From contig MU277766.1 of NCBI GenBank assembly GCA_022385805.1, forward strand, positions 4,051-68,050: a DNA stretch of 64,000 nucleotides. The letters run 5' to 3'. Below are positions 34,684 through 47,692 of this stretch, in pieces. The notes beneath the pieces were generated by a model. The model worked only from the letters and a program-made list of their open reading frames with translations. It was not told the origin of the DNA and ran no database searches. Positions within the stretch are counted from its first letter, which is position 1. Every line of letters starts with the position of its first letter. Source of the DNA: Pilatotrama ljubarskyi (Eukaryota; Basidiomycota; Agaricomycetes; Polyporales; Polyporaceae). Both the position numbers and the translations under genes were made by a program.

Positions 34684-37035
34684 ATGCTGCCCCGATGTGT
34701 GTTCATCCTCTGCGTATTCCTCGCAAAGCACGCATCAGCCGTGTGGCCCATCCCAAGGTCACTCTCTGTCGGCACTTCGCCACTCAAGCTCTCCTCTCAC
34801 TTCGCAGTCCGGCTCCACATCCATGCGCCTCCTCCAGACCTGCTTTCTGCCGTCTCTCGTACCCGTGCCCGCTTGCACTCAGACAGATTCGAGCGGCTCG
34901 TCCTCGGAAGAGCCTCTGCAGACGCCAGTGCTCTCGAGGGCGCCCCAGTCTTATCATCTCTGACCGTCACCTTACGAGCAGGGTCTCCGATCAGGACTAT
35001 CGCGGAAGAAGCGACACGGAGTGTCGACGCGAAAAGCGAGTCTTACGTGCTCGCAGTCACAGGTAACCCTCCCTCCGCAACCCTCTCCGCGAACTCGACC
35101 CTCGGCTTGCTCCGTGGGCTTACCACCTTCGAACAACTCTGGTATGACTCCGAAGGCACCAAGTACTTACTCAATGCACCTGTCATGGTCGAGGACGCAC
35201 CTGCGTTCGTGAGTGTACTGCTCAACGCATAGGACCCCTCTCACAAGCTGCCGGTAGCCGTATCGCGGATTCTCCTTCGACACATCCCGCAACTTGTAAG
35301 TCCAGAGCTCGTCGGGCGCGGTCACGCCGAGTGAATGCCAACCCTCTAGTTACCCGGTCGCGGACATTCTCCGCACTCTGGACGCTATGTCATGGGTCAA
35401 GGTTGGGCCAACTCTCGGCCAAGCGTACTTCCTCTGATATCCTCCGCAGCTGAGCGTGCTCTATTGGCACGTCATCGACAGCCAGAGTTTCCCCTTGGAG
35501 GTCGAAGCGTTCCCAGAGCTCGCTGCGAAAGGGGCGTACTCAGCAAGAGAAATATACACCCGGGACGACATACAGCACATAGTCCGATATGCCAACGAAG
35601 TAAGCGTCACTCGGACTCAAGGTTGATAGCGGTGATACTCAACTTCTGCTGATCCCAGCGTGGTATAGACGTAGTGATGGTATGGCCGCACACCTCTGCG
35701 CACCGGGCTCAGAGCTGATCCAGCGCCCGTGAACAGGAACTCGACTCGCCCGGCCATACCACTGCTATCTCTGCCGCCCATCCGGAGCATATCGCGTGCG
35801 CTGCCAAGTCACCCTGGTCCAAATACGCCAATGAGCCGCCTGCCGGTCAGCTGCGCATCGCCTCGCTGTCTACATTGGCCTTCGTCCGAATGATGTTCTC
35901 GTCCATCGCTGCCGCGCTCCCCGGCACGATGATGAGCTCTGGAGGCGACGAAGTCAACCTACCATGCTGGGACGAAGACGAGCAGACGATGTCCGACCTT
36001 GCGCAGCGTAACCTCACGATCGCAGATGCCTTAAACGAGTTCGTCCAAACCGTACAAGCCGTCATCAAGGAGCATGGGAAAACCCCCTTCATCAAAAGTG
36101 GTACGTTCGCCTCCTGGCTCTGTGATATGTAAACTTACGCCAGGCGACGTAGACATGGTATTGACTCACAACGCGCCGGTGACCAACGACACTGTCGTCG
36201 TGTCAGTACAGCCTTGTACTCATAATATCCGCGTGCACTCACGCCATTCACCTCTTCCAGGGTCTGGCAGACCTCGGAGGATGCAGCTTCCGTTGCCGAC
36301 AGAGGACTCCGCCTTATTCACCAGCCCTCCAACTACTTCTACCTTGTGAGTCCGTCAGGACGTCCGGCTGTCGTCTGCTGACCGCCGAAACCGCTTGCGT
36401 GGGCAGGATTGCGGCGCCGGTGAATGGCTCGGAAATGATATCCTTGGGTACGCACAGGCTGCTCCGTGTGGCATGTCACACTCTCACGAGACTTCTATGT
36501 ACAGAAACAGCTGGTGCGATCCGTTCAAGACGTGGCAGAGAGTGGTTACAGCTCACGTCCCGATATGTTATCCTGCTGATCCGCTATTCAGGCGTACTCC
36601 TTCGATCCCTACGCCAATCTCACGACAGATCAATACAAACTTGTGCTAGGCGGTGGGTCGTCATAAAAAGTTTCCGGGAGTTCCCGCTGAACGGCCTCTT
36701 TCCCCTCTGCAGGCCAAATGCCGCTGTGGAGTGAACAGTCCTCCCCAGAGAACCTGGACCCAATCATATGGCCACGACTCGCGGCGGGAGCTGAGGTGTT
36801 CTGGACAGGAGCGACTCTGCCCGACGGTTCGTCCCGCCTTGGTGAGTCATCCTCCTGTCGAGTCGTCCAGGCCGTTGACACGCGTAGTCCAGGTCCCAAT
36901 GTTACCAGCAGCACTCAAGCCCTCGCTCGATTGAATGAGCTGCGGTACCGCCTCGTCGATCGCGGCGTGAATGCTATCGCTCTTCAGCCGAAGTGGTGTG
37001 TTCTTAGGCCCGGCGAGTGTGACTTGGACTCCTGA
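34684..37035 (+). CDS. Secreted beta-N-acetylhexosaminidase, GH20
   Basis: Thirteen exons: join(34684..35208, 35258..35295, 35350..35401, 35450..35599, 35659..35679, 35737..36100, 36144..36201, 36261..36345, 36407..36447, 36505..36541, 36592..36652, 36713..36841, 36893..37035), 567 aa. It removes terminal GlcNAc from chitin oligomers or glycans outside the cell. A signal peptide (MLPRCVFILCVFLAKHASA) is followed by the small GH20 N-terminal domain (to about 170) and a TIM barrel opening with RGFSFDTSRNFYPV. The catalytic pair is Asp333-Glu334 in SGGDEVNLPCW, and NLTIAD carries a glycosylation sequon. The end (RNELRYRL-like, then QPKWCVLRPGECD) fits fungal NagA-type enzymes. One exon (35659-35679) is only 21 nt. 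Confidence 0.93.
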
Positions 37036-37227
37036 AGAGCACGGCTGCTTTGGAATTTCTGTGCGGTCCGGGGACTCGTCACAATGGGCGAAGAGGGCAC
37101 ATGTATCATGTAGGAACACGAAATGCTACAAAGTCTCATGCGGAGCGTATCGACAGGAGTGCGACAGAATTTCGATACAGATCGCGGAATGCCCTATACA
37201 TCGCCGCGGCTTACAACGGAGGTAGCC

Positions 37228-40200
37228 TCACGCCTTACATTGCGTTTTGTGGCGGGGCCAGTCTTTCTTCTGGCATTCCTGCGAACAGTATCGCGCCTTC
37301 CGGCAACCCGTGCACGCCTTCAGCTTGGGCTTCCCGTGCCCTCTGCAGACTGAGCACTTGTGGGCCTCAGGATCCCGACCGACGGTCTCGAGGTACGAGA
37401 CCGCGAAGAGCGGCGAGATGGCGATGCGAGTCACATAAGGTGCGAACTTGCGCCACTGCTCTACTTTGTGCATGCCCTCGACATCCTTCCCCTTCCCGCA
37501 ACTGCAGAGCGGGGTGGCCTCCATCTCCAGCGTAAGCGGGACTCGTTGTTGCTTCAGATACTCGCAATCGTCCCTGTGCGCCCACGTCCGACAGCGCTCC
37601 ACGAAGGCGGGAATGAGCTGCTTCCAAGCTCGCATTTCGCCTTCGAACACGCTGACACTGACCATATCGCCGCTGTGGACGAGCTCGCCGAATATGCGGT
37701 CGATCTGCCGCAACAGCGCGCGCGTAAGTGGAAGGACGTATGCATCGCAGACCACAGTGTGGGAGGAAAGGTCGTAGCGAAGGTCGGGAATGAAGAAGAC
37801 GGTGTCGCAGTTATTCGTCTTCTCGTCTCTCAGGTTGATGACACGATGCGCCGGGCGTCCTTGGATACCGGTGGCGGTGACGAAGAGGGAGTGGATGGTG
37901 TCCTTCACCATCATCAGCACGTCTGGCGACTGTTTCTTGCGCAGCTGGCGCTCCCGAGTGGAGAGCATGGACGCGATGTGAGAGTTGAGCCAATGCTTCA
38001 CTTCAGCAGCTCGTAGGTCCAGAACCGGCAGCTGGGAGACGAGAAGGCGGTGAATATTCCACGAGTGGAATGCTCCCCCAGCCCCGAGGACGGGGAATGG
38101 ATTCAGCTTCATGCCGTCTGGCTTCAAGAAAGGTCCAGCGACGGGGACGACGACCTGCGAACGAGCGCTCTCGCAATTAGTGCAAAGCCCTAATGCTGTC
38201 GTGGTACCCAGATCGACGCACCTCGATGTACAGCGACTTGCGAGCCAGCCGCAACTTGTTCTGGCTTCCAACCACAGGGAACGGATAGACGACGTCTTGC
38301 GAGTGGCCGGAGACGCTGAGTCTCATACAGCACGGTGACAGCTGCACGATTTGGGGGATTGCGCCGGCCTCGCCGAAGGATCGCCGCACGTCGGGGTCCT
38401 CAACCGTGATTTTGCTCGCCAGCGATTGTATTAGTTCGCACTGCTCGTCCAGCTCGACGGAGACTGCCTGTTGAGTGCCTATCTCTCTGCAAAGGGTACA
38501 GGTAGACCGAAGGAGAGGGCCCGATCCGCCTTCAAGGTCGGCGGGCGCTGAGGCGGCGGGTTCAGGAACGATGAACACGTGCTCCTCGTCCGCGAGCTGT
38601 GCGCTGAATATGCCGAGTTCGAAGCCCAGCTGCGGGATCAGCCTGACGGTCGACGTTGTACTCCTGACTGAAAGGCATACTCGAAGACCGGAGGGAGGCT
38701 CGATGTGAGTGAGGAGCAACGTTGGTAGACAGAATGAGGCCACAAGTGGTAGATCGCCCGCCCAGCCCTCTGGATCCTCCTCGAAGAGCACCCGGGGGTC
38801 AGCCTTAGTTCCAGTGGAGATGACTCGACCGAAGGCGACGTGTACCGCGTTGAAGATGTTGTGGGAGATCATGCCTCGGACGTCACAATGCAAGAGCGGC
38901 GTACCGAGTCCGCTGGCACGCACAACACTCTCGAAGGTCGCTATCTTCGAGCGAGGGACTGACAGGATGATCCGTACCACAGGCGGAACTATTTCCCAAT
39001 TCGCGAACCTCCCAGTCTGCAGGGGCTTGTGCAGTTTGAAATGATCCATCGTGTGGACGCCCTGCCGATGGAGGTGCGCGTAGAGGTCGTTGCGATTCAC
39101 GGTATTCATCGGCATCGTTGCGTCGGATCCTTCGAGATCTAGGAAGCGATCCATGACCTCGAGCCACGACTCGGCGGAGATGCGGAGTCGCCGACGGACG
39201 AGCTTGAGGAAGAGCACGAAGCCCTCTCGCATGTAGTGGATGATATTCGATGATACAATCGCCTTCACCATGTTTGTCTGGTTCCGCTGCTGGAAGGTGC
39301 TGGAATCTTCCTGCTCGAACACTGCTCGGTATATATCAAATAGGAGAGTGCCGAGCTGGCGAGTGTCGAGCACAGGAGGGAGGCGGGGATGGCCACCGTG
39401 AAGAGAGGCGTTGCTATCGCAGGAGGCGGGACGTTTCCACGTAGTCACCTGGTGGAACTGCCAGTTCATAGCCTGGTCCTTGACACCCTTGTGCAGGAGG
39501 AGTTCGTGGGTATTTGAGCGGGAAGAAAAACCAGACAGATAGTCCACAGGACACAAGTCGAGAAGTAGCCCAACAGTGCCGATATCAGCGTAGAGCAGGT
39601 CCGCAAACTCCTTTGTAGCATTTTCGCCGTGGAAGAGGAGCGACTCCGTATAGAGTACGCTGGAAGGCTGAGAGGAGAGGAGAGGAACCGCGGCAGTGAG
39701 GATATTGAGGAGACCGATGTGGTCGACGAGGTTCGAGGTCTCTATGACATTGAATACGGAGGGCGCCTTTCGGGAATTGTACTCGTCCGAGGATAAGCGA
39801 AGCAACTGCGTCTTGAACTGCGCAATAGGGACGCCGATATTGAGTGCACCTGTTTCCCCGAAGACGGACAGAGCTCGGCAAAGAGCTGTGGCTTCCGCTA
39901 GACAGAAGCGAACACGAACGTTGTCGCGGGGAAGGATCAAGGAGGCGCGGAAAGCCGAGCACCACTCAGCAAACTGGGACTGGGCGGACGTCACCAGGTC
40001 CTGGGCGCGAAGACGGCGGCTGGAATTTCCGAAGGACGCCGCGGAGTGGAAAGCAGCCATCGGATCACTAGCGTAGTGTACCGCGCAACCCTCGCCGGAG
40101 AGCGAGTAAGCAAAAGTAGGGTTAAGGAGCTTTGCTGATGCGACTCGAGCGGGGTCTGCGAACGTCGTTCCTGTTTTCCAGTAGTTCTTGGCTTGGTTAG

Positions 40201-40933
40201 CGGCCGTCGCGTCCACCTTCATGATAGCAGGGCCGGCAGCACGAGTAGACGACCTCGGTAGTACGTCTTTGGACTTGCGCTGCTCTTTGAACACTTTGTT
40301 GAACGCGTCGCGAATCTTTCCCAGACGCTGCGCGGGTAGGTCGTGCATGGCATCGTAGAGAGACCAGAAACGACGGAGCTCGGCGAGCGTGTGTTCTGTC
40401 GACATGCGGAGATACTGCCCGTATGAAGAGGAGCGCCAAGTGGAGGTACTGGCCGAGGCATCGATGAGCTTCCTGCACTGGGTGCGCAATGCAGCATGAG
40501 AGGGCTCGTCAAGATAGAGGTGGTAGAAGATGTTCCAAGTCGTATCCTGTGATACGCCATCGGCGATGAAGGAAAGCAGGAGCGCGTTGCGAGCTGCTCG
40601 GACGGAGCGAGTGTGAACTCGGGAAGTTTGAGGGCTGGGGTGGGCTGCATACCTAGGACGCCTGGGTCGATATCGCAACACGTGAAATCGAGAGCGCGGG
40701 AAGCTGTAGAGCGGGTCAAGTGTTAGGTCAACGTGCGGTTGAAACTTGAGGAGGGACTCACAGTCCACAGGCTCCGAGAAAACAGTGTAGAGCACGTGTC
40801 GCGGGTCACCACAGCCGAGCAAAAGGATGTCGGCGTGCTGTTCAGGAGGGAGGTCTCGAGAGAGGGAGGCGGCTGTAGTGTTGCCGAAGGCATAGAAAAA
40901 GTATTTTCCTGGCCATACGAGGGGGTGGGCCAT
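37228..40933 (-). CDS. DUF4470 and MYND zinc-finger protein (copy 1)
   Basis: Four exons: complement(join(37228..38154, 38222..40596, 40653..40703, 40762..40933)), 1,174 aa. The N-terminus (WPGKYFFYAFGNTTAASLSR, LLLGCGDPRHVLYTVFSE, LDFTCCDIDPGVLAARNALL) is the DUF4470 type also found in the axonemal dynein assembly factor DNAAF3. The last 40 residues are a MYND finger (CSVCRGHGKPKLKACTGC, then ARYCSQECQKKDWPRHKTQC). The roughly 1,000 residues between contain no domain I can name. Fungal DUF4470-MYND proteins are uncharacterised; MYND fingers bind proline-containing partners. The start matches that of the second copy at 57490-61307, with exon 1 of the same length (172 nt) and the same intron phases. 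Confidence 0.85.
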
Positions 40934-42282
40934 GCTGGAGGATGCGGAGGAGGTGAGGATGCGCCCCGTCCGCAAATGGAGCCCAGTCGCAGCAGGCGAA
41001 GGAGGCGCTTCGGGGACGTGTGCTGCGGTAGCCCAGTGCGACACGACAGGCCTGGACACCAGTCAAACAGGCCAGACCACCTTGTCACGATCTGTCATGT
41101 CCACGCACGCCATAGAGCATGGCAAGAGGGCCGTAAGTTGTGCGAGTAGCGTACAGACAACTTGAACAGGCGGCCCGAGGATCCAGGAGTGGAGTCGCCG
41201 GAGTGTAACAGCTGTGTCTGTTCCGAATGCTCACCGCCGGCGAAATGGCCCAGGGTGCAAAACCTCGCATGGCTTCCAAAAGCGCCAGCTTACAGCCGCA
41301 AGCTGGGTCAGAGTCTCGGAAGACGCGACGCCTACGGTGAGGAGGATGGGGACACTGACAGTGGTCGGGTGCGGCCCGACTTCCGATGGCGAGTGCACCT
41401 CAAACAAACAAGAGCAAATATGGTGCTAGGCTCAGATCCCCGCCCGATCGCTACCAGCTCCCACTACTACTTACTCATGTAGTACCGACTCTGAAGATCT
41501 GACCCTCTCAGAGCGCGAGGAGATCCTATATAGCTGCAGTACCGTGTGGTATCAAGACTCGGCCTGTGAATTCCCGCGTCCGAGTCGTTACCCTTCAGCG
41601 GTGAGGCTACCCAATGCTGATTTGGTTCTCCATCCTGCCAATGTACACTTCGCTCGCCATCCAGAGGGCTATCGACTCTCTTGGCGGCCTAGCCCAGTAA
41701 GTACTGCACTTGGTAGCCCCCCAGCGTTGCTTATTCCCCACTCAGGTCTCCACTTTATGCGCCGCGCAGATGCGCTCCTGTCATACTATTCAGTTGTATA
41801 TCTGCCTTGGCACCAAACGCAGCCCCGCAGCAACGCCCCGACAACCTCTTACGCCGGGCAAAAGCGCCACTACTTGTAGATCTACATGGCGGCAATGTGA
41901 TTGAGGTACTTCCTCGCATCCGGGGTATTCGGAAGCATCCTCGGCCTTGCCATGCTCGGGTTCACCTGCCCTCCGTCGCCGTTCAGATAGATGCTCTCTA
42001 TCTACAGCAAACGCATCATGATATTTATACCCTTTCCCTCGTATCTCCGCGAACACAATGCTCCCTCTCCTATGGAGGGCATGTGCCAGACATGACAGCG
42101 TTATCGTTCCCGCTGGGGCTCACTCACGGCTCCCGCCATCAGAACATGGCTCAAGACGGCCCGCCCACACTCCCACCGTTCAGCTTCTCAGCGTTATCGC
42201 TATCGTAGCGACGTATATGAAAGGAGGTTTTGGTACTGGTTCTCTCCGGTGAGCAGTACTCTCGTCCTCCCATCCCACCGGT
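40934..42282. other. Intergenic, about 1.35 kb, one possible cryptic exon pair
   Basis: This lies between the divergent DUF4470 and OPT genes. A good intron shape (GTAAGT...CACTCAG, about 41697-41745, 49 nt) occurs, and a hydrophobic reading RYFLASGVFGSILGLAMLGF lies near 41904-41965. I could not assemble a convincing gene, so none is called. Confidence 0.3.
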
Positions 42283-44849
42283 ATGCTGCAACGCTCGGAG
42301 GGAGAGCGGCCGCCGCCCATGAGCGAGGGCATCGTCCACACCGATCCCGAGGCCTCCGATACATCCCCTTCGATTGCATGCACTGGAGGCCGTGATGCTC
42401 ACGAAAAGGATGAGAAGGTCGCCATGGCTGAGATAGACGAGATCCTCTCGGTGTCGTCACTCTATAGCGAGGAAGACGAGAATGCCTTGCGCGACCTCGG
42501 GACAAACGATCCTTTCCCCGAGGATCCCGATGCACCCCTGGAGGAGCAGCAGTTCACCTTCCGTGCCGTCTTCGTCGGCTGCGCCCTAGGCGCGGTGATA
42601 TCCGCTAGCAAGTAGGTTGCTCTGCCCTGCCTTCGATGTGTACTACTAGCTCTGACTTCTGTCCACTGTTAGCGTTTATCTGGGTCTGAAGACCGGGTGG
42701 ACGTTCGGAGCCTCACTATTTGGTTCCATCTTTGGATTCGCCATCCTCAAGCCACTCTCTAAGGTGTTGCCCTCGCATCTCGGCGGAGGTTACTTCGGAC
42801 CGAAAGAGAACGTCTGTTGCCAAAGCGCTGCTACCGTGAGCGTGGTCAGGTTGTGCAGCGGATCGGCTGAGACTTATGCATCGTAGGCTGCCGGTTCGCT
42901 GGGGTTGCTCTTCACGTCAGGCTTCCCAGCGGCCTATCAGCTCGGTCTACTGGGCGACAATCCCGTGGCGGACTTTGGGTACGTTTATCCGCTTACCCCC
43001 GTGTCTCCACATCCGGTCGTGCTTACCGAGTCATCGAAGACGTATCATAACGTTCACCCTCTGCTGTGCATATGTCGGCATCTTCTTCACCATGCCTCTT
43101 CGCCGACTGTACATCCTTCGCCTCAAGCTCACTTTCCCGAGCGCGGTAGCAGCCGCATACACCATCCGCTCACTACACGTCGGCCGGAACGCAGCCGCCA
43201 ACGCACGAAAGAAGACACTCGCCCTGGTGATCTCTTTCCTCATCGCCATCGCGTGGCGCGTGGTCAGCGAGTACGCCCCAGGCATCATGTGGGACTGGCA
43301 TTGGGCCTGGTGGTTCCACAAGGCCGGCTGGAGGTGGATCATTGCTGCCGAGAACTGGGTCAGTCTCGTTGTATCCTTTGTGTCCACACGCCTCATCGCC
43401 CGCCTTCTCACGCAATCTCACAGGGATGGATATGGGAGTGGACTCCGGCGTTCATCGGTGTCGGCCTCCTCGTCCCACTGAATTCCTCAGCGTCCTTCGT
43501 TGGCGGTTCGGCACTGGCATGGGCTATCATCGGACCCGCACTCGTAGCTACCAATCGCGCATTCGGCACGCCCGCTTCGTCGACGGGGGCATCTCCCGAG
43601 TACATCAACTACGCCAACATGGTGCTCGACGATCCGGTCGGCGCGCCTTCCCCAAAGTACTGGATGATCTGGCCGGGATGTGCCGTGCTGCTCTGCGCGA
43701 GCATGGCAGAGATCGTCGGGAATGGAGGGACGATGATTAAGAGCATGGCTATCGCGGTGGAGCCTCTCTTCACCAAGATAAAGGCGCGCGGGCTTCGAGG
43801 GCTACGCCCTTCTGGTGTCTCAGCGGGGGACTCGGAGAAGGATGGCGAGTTCTGCGATCCTGTTCCGCTGGATCAGCAAGTACCGTGGTGGATGTGGAGT
43901 GGTGGACTGGCCGCAGGAACCATCCTGACGATGCTCGTCATGCGGTACCAGTTCGGACAGAATGCCGGTGTGACGCTTCTCGCCATCCTTTTCTCGTTCC
44001 TGTTCTCTCTTGTGGGCGCCGAGTGCACAGGGCGGGTCTCAGTGACTCCGGTCACGACATTGGGGAATTTCGCACAGCTGGTCTTCGGAGGCGTCTCCAA
44101 GGGCACTGGCATGGCACCCAGGGCCAACCAACTCAACAACGGCTTAACCGGTATGATCACCCTCGCCGCCTCGGAGCAAGTCGCGGACATGCTCGGTACG
44201 TCTTTCTTGCTGGAGCCAGTCCGAAGTAGGCGACTGACGTCCCGCTACAGGAGACCTGAAGACCACTCACCTACTCGGCGCCTCTCCGCGCGTCCAGCTA
44301 TACGCGCAGTGCTTCGGCGCGCTCGTATCCATCTTCCTTTCGGCTGGCATGTACATCGTTTTCGTTAAAGCCTACCCGTGCATCAACACGCTCAGCAACA
44401 CCACATGCGCTTTCCCTGCGCCGGATGTCGGCGCCTGGCGAGCCGTCTCCGTCGCTGTATCTGCGCCCTCGCTCCCCATTCCTCGTTCCTCTGCCATCAC
44501 CGCGCTCTGCCTGGGCGCGCTTTCCATCGTCTCGACGCTGGTGAAATACCGCTTCGTCCGTCCTGAGAAGAGGGCTTGGTTCCCGAACTGGAACGCGGTC
44601 GGAATCGCTTTCATCCTGGGGCCTCTGTGTACATACCCGATGGCAATGCTGTTCGGGAGCCTCATTGCACTCGTTTGGAGGAAGTACTGGCCGGCGAGCG
44701 CGGTGATGTACTGCTATGCTGTTGCTGCGGGCATGATCGCGGGAGAAGGTCTGGGAGGGATTGCCAACGCTGTGTTGCAGATCGCGGGAGTAGCTGGTTC
44801 TGCGAAGGGTACAAGCATAGGTTGTCCCTTGGACGTGTACTGCGGGTAA
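42283..44849 (+). CDS. OPT-family oligopeptide/metal-chelate transporter
   Basis: Six exons: join(42283..42611, 42673..42835, 42887..42978, 43040..43358, 43424..44195, 44251..44849), 757 aa. It is a multi-pass plasma-membrane or vacuolar proton-coupled importer. After a hydrophilic acidic N-terminus (about 100 residues) come many hydrophobic spans: AVFVGCALGAVISASNVYLG, GLKTGWTFGASLFGSIFGF, NVCCQSAATAAGSL and TVTPVTTLG-like SVTPVTTLGNF. The motifs place it nearer the YGL114W/YSL-like branch than the classic tetra-/pentapeptide OPT1 branch. The substrate is unknown. Another ATG at 42319 is a possible start. Confidence 0.88.
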
Positions 44850-45246
44850 CGTACCGAGGGGGCGCAACTTCGCCTTCGGGAGCAACGGCCGGTACTCTTG
44901 AAGCTTGACTGATCGTGTAACTCTAGCATACGATGTCCATGTCGTCGTCGTGTTTGAAAATGAAATTATCCATAGTACTGCGACACGCCTTTCTCTCCTC
45001 GTAGGCCTTGTATTTTTGAGCTCCTGTAGGTACGCGGCGGAGGAGAAACTGAAGGTGGTCGCGCGCGTCGCGCAAGTGAGCGGGACTCTGGCGCCAGTCC
45101 GAGTCGGTGGCGGAAAGAGAAGGAGTTCAACACCTCGACTATATCCCGACTCGGAGCGGAAGATTAATCTCTCAAGTTCGTCGCTCAAACATTTCCATAG
45201 AATACGCTGTACCGCTATATAATAATCTCAAGTGCTCGCTAACAGC
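44850..45246. other. Intergenic, nothing recognised
   Basis: 3' end of the OPT gene and presumed promoter of the small gene that follows. A TATA-like T/A run (TATATAATAATC) lies at about 45217-45228. Confidence 0.35.
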
Positions 45247-45778
45247 ATGGTCGTCGCATCTACGTCCGATGCCTGCTCACATAGCGGTACCGGTAGAAAT
45301 ACACTGGTGTATCTGATCCAAGGCGACATCGACGGCATCTCCTACCAATTCCATCTCACCAACAGAGAGATCAAGCCCGCCATCAAGCCGTTCTCGGACG
45401 AACGTCGCCAGATCCCAATCCTCGCCGCGCTGCCCTCCTGGATCGACGTCCGTGCGTCACTGGAGCTCCTGCACTCCATGCTTCCATATCCTCCATATAG
45501 CTCCTCGGACATCCGCGAAGCTATGCGACCAACTAGTGTTTTGTCCCACTTGCGAGTCCGCACCGCGGTTCCAGAACGCGCATAAGTATGTACAGCCTGT
45601 ATATACCAGGTGCAAACGCGATCTTGTGACCTTCGCCAGAAATTGGCATCGGTATGTTCTGACGAAGTCTTCCCTTATAACGCGATTCACTCCTCATTCG
45701 CTTGCCGCCAAAATGACAACCGGTTCGGAACTGCAGAAATTCTCGACTTATGATCGAATCCCCGAAGCTCCAATATAG
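45247..45778 (+). CDS. Small hypothetical protein with a CPTC motif
   Basis: A gene model with strong codon bias is join(45247..45451, 45501..45585, 45640..45778), 142 aa. Intron 1 (49 nt, GTGCGT...ATATAG) and intron 2 (54 nt, GTATGT...CGCCAG) both look standard. Intron 2 is also open in frame, so it could be retained. The first part (LVYLIQGDIDGISYQFHLT, IPILAALPSWIDV) is well-biased coding sequence and the second has a lone CPTC, which could be half of a zinc site. No family is recognised. It converges on the CDK8 gene with 50 bp between the stops, which fits a real compact gene. Confidence 0.42.
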
Positions 45779-45828
45779 TACAGGAAACACTTACCCAGCA
45801 GAACACGACCGGCCTAGGACACGGCCCT

Positions 45829-47406
45829 TCATCCTAGTCTCGCTTTCTTGCGCGTGTGCGTACCACCACCACTAAGGCTCGCGAAGCTCGTCGCGCTTCC
45901 TGCTTTTGAGTGATTCGAATGTGAATGGGAAAGCTGGGAAAGATGCGCTTGCGCAGTGGCCTGCACTTGCGAAACTTGCGCCTGGACTTGAGAGCCTGCA
46001 GCAGCGATGGGCATCATTGAAGGTGCGTCGTCGTGCGTGATCCGCCGATGAGGGGGTGTCTGGTTCGAAGGTAGGGAGTCGAATGCACTGTACAGACGGC
46101 ATCAGCTTCAACGTCGGGGGAGCTAAGAGCGTACTGACTTGCGGGTCGGTCGCGGTTCTTCCTGGAACCACTTATGCTGCAAGGCCTCGGCGGCGGTGAG
46201 GCGCTTGTCTGGGTCGTATGCGAAGAGTTGGCTCAGGAGGTCTGCACCGTGCGAACGGATACGCGACTGACACCACTCGGAGAGGCGGTTGTTATAGCTA
46301 GATGCACGAGCTCAGCACGTGGGTCCGCTGCTCGTAGTCGCATGCATACTGGTCCAGGCGTCTCATGTTCTGGTATTCAGGAAGATCTTTAATCTTCGGC
46401 CAGTCGCGTTCTTAAACTGCACCATTAGGTTTGCAGGCTGAGAAACGAAGGTACGGACTCGCCTGATGGAGTGCCCAAGACCTCAAAGATCTTCAGCAGC
46501 TGGTCCTTCTGGAAAGGCACATTCTTTTTCGAGTCGAGCTTCGCCTCCTCGCCCTTGAAGATCGGCCGCAGACTGGCTAGTTCTGCCATGACACACCCGA
46601 CCGCCCAGATGTCGACGGCTTTATTGTAGTGCTTGGCACCGAGGAGCAGCTCCGGCGCACGATACCATATGGTGACCACGACCTTGTCTCCGGCGAAGAG
46701 CGGTTGCAGTGGCTGATGCGTCAAGCGCGCGAGACCCAAGTCGCCGATCTTGACGACTCCGGAGGAGGTTATGAGGATGTTAGCAGGCTTGAGGTCGCGG
46801 TGGATGATATGTGCGTCATGGAGGTACAGGAGCCCGTTCAAAAGCTGATACGTCAAGGACTTGAGCACTGGCTGTGTGATGGATGAACGCAGGGTCTGAG
46901 AGTGGTGGTGTATGACTTGCTGCAAGTCGGTCAATCTCCTCCAAATGGCGGACGGAGGCGGAGGAGCTTACCAAGAAGTCGTGCTCGGCGTACTCGAACA
47001 CCATGTAGATCGACTTATCCTCGAGGATGACCTCCTTGAGGGCAACGATATTCTCGTGCGATATCTCTCTATTCAACTGAAGCGTCTCGCTCAACACGGA
47101 GGCCTCGCGATACCATGTTGCGACAAGACTCACGGCGATCTCGCGAATGGCACTCTGACTGATTCCGGTGTAGGTGACAACGTCGCCCTCCTTGTCTGGC
47201 TTGAACTTCTTGATGGCGTGTATCCGGCCATCGCTTTCCTTGCTCTGGGCTTTGTATACCCTGCCGTACGTGCCAGAGGAAATGAAGCCGAGAATGAGGT
47301 ATTTGTCGATTACGCGCTTGCGTGCGGCATCGCGCTTTGCGCGGTATATCCGCATGGGATCATTGACAAGAATGTTGCTGCTAGACCAATCGTCCAAGAG
47401 GGACAT
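45829..47406 (-). CDS. SSN3: Cyclin-dependent kinase 8 (Mediator kinase, Ssn3/Srb10)
   Basis: Six exons: complement(join(45829..46087, 46139..46297, 46350..46410, 46463..46919, 46972..47076, 47134..47406)), 437 aa. Kinase motifs: [44 protein letters not shown] with Asp168, and DLG (metazoan CDK8 has DMG) in place of DFG. The insert [19 protein letters not shown] is typical of CDK8. It sits in the Mediator kinase module with cyclin C and regulates RNA polymerase II transcription. The C-terminal tail is His/Ser/Gln-rich with a basic end (RKKARLG). The intron at 46411-46462 starts with GC, not GT. The next intron (46298-46349, 52 nt) restores [13 protein letters not shown]. Confidence 0.93.
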
Positions 47407-47692
47407 CACACTGTCGCAGGTACCCAGCTGTGCGGTGGTAGTGGCTCCGAGAAGACAAGTGGACGGACAAGCGCTTGCTATCGGCGTGGTGAGGTCCTGG
47501 AGCGCCTCCGAGAACATCGGAACGTGTGCATGCGACATTGGGTGGGTCGACCCTCCTCCTTTGCGGAGGCTTGAGGTAAATATTATACGCGGAGTACATC
47601 CCACTCGGGAGCAAGTCGCGAAGCAGTCGTAGCCTATTTCACTAGTAACACTCGAAGAACGGCACCGTGGCAGAGCAAGGTTTGCAGCGGTG

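Noticed and set aside
41544..42208. Possible small gene between DUF4470 copy 1 and the OPT transporter
   Set aside because: One good intron shape exists, but the joined frames give no coherent protein with a start and stop.
46298..46307. A 10-nt GT...AG gap in CDK8 that would also restore a frame
   Set aside because: Far too short for spliceosomal splicing; a 52-nt intron ending at the same acceptor gives a better kinase sequence.
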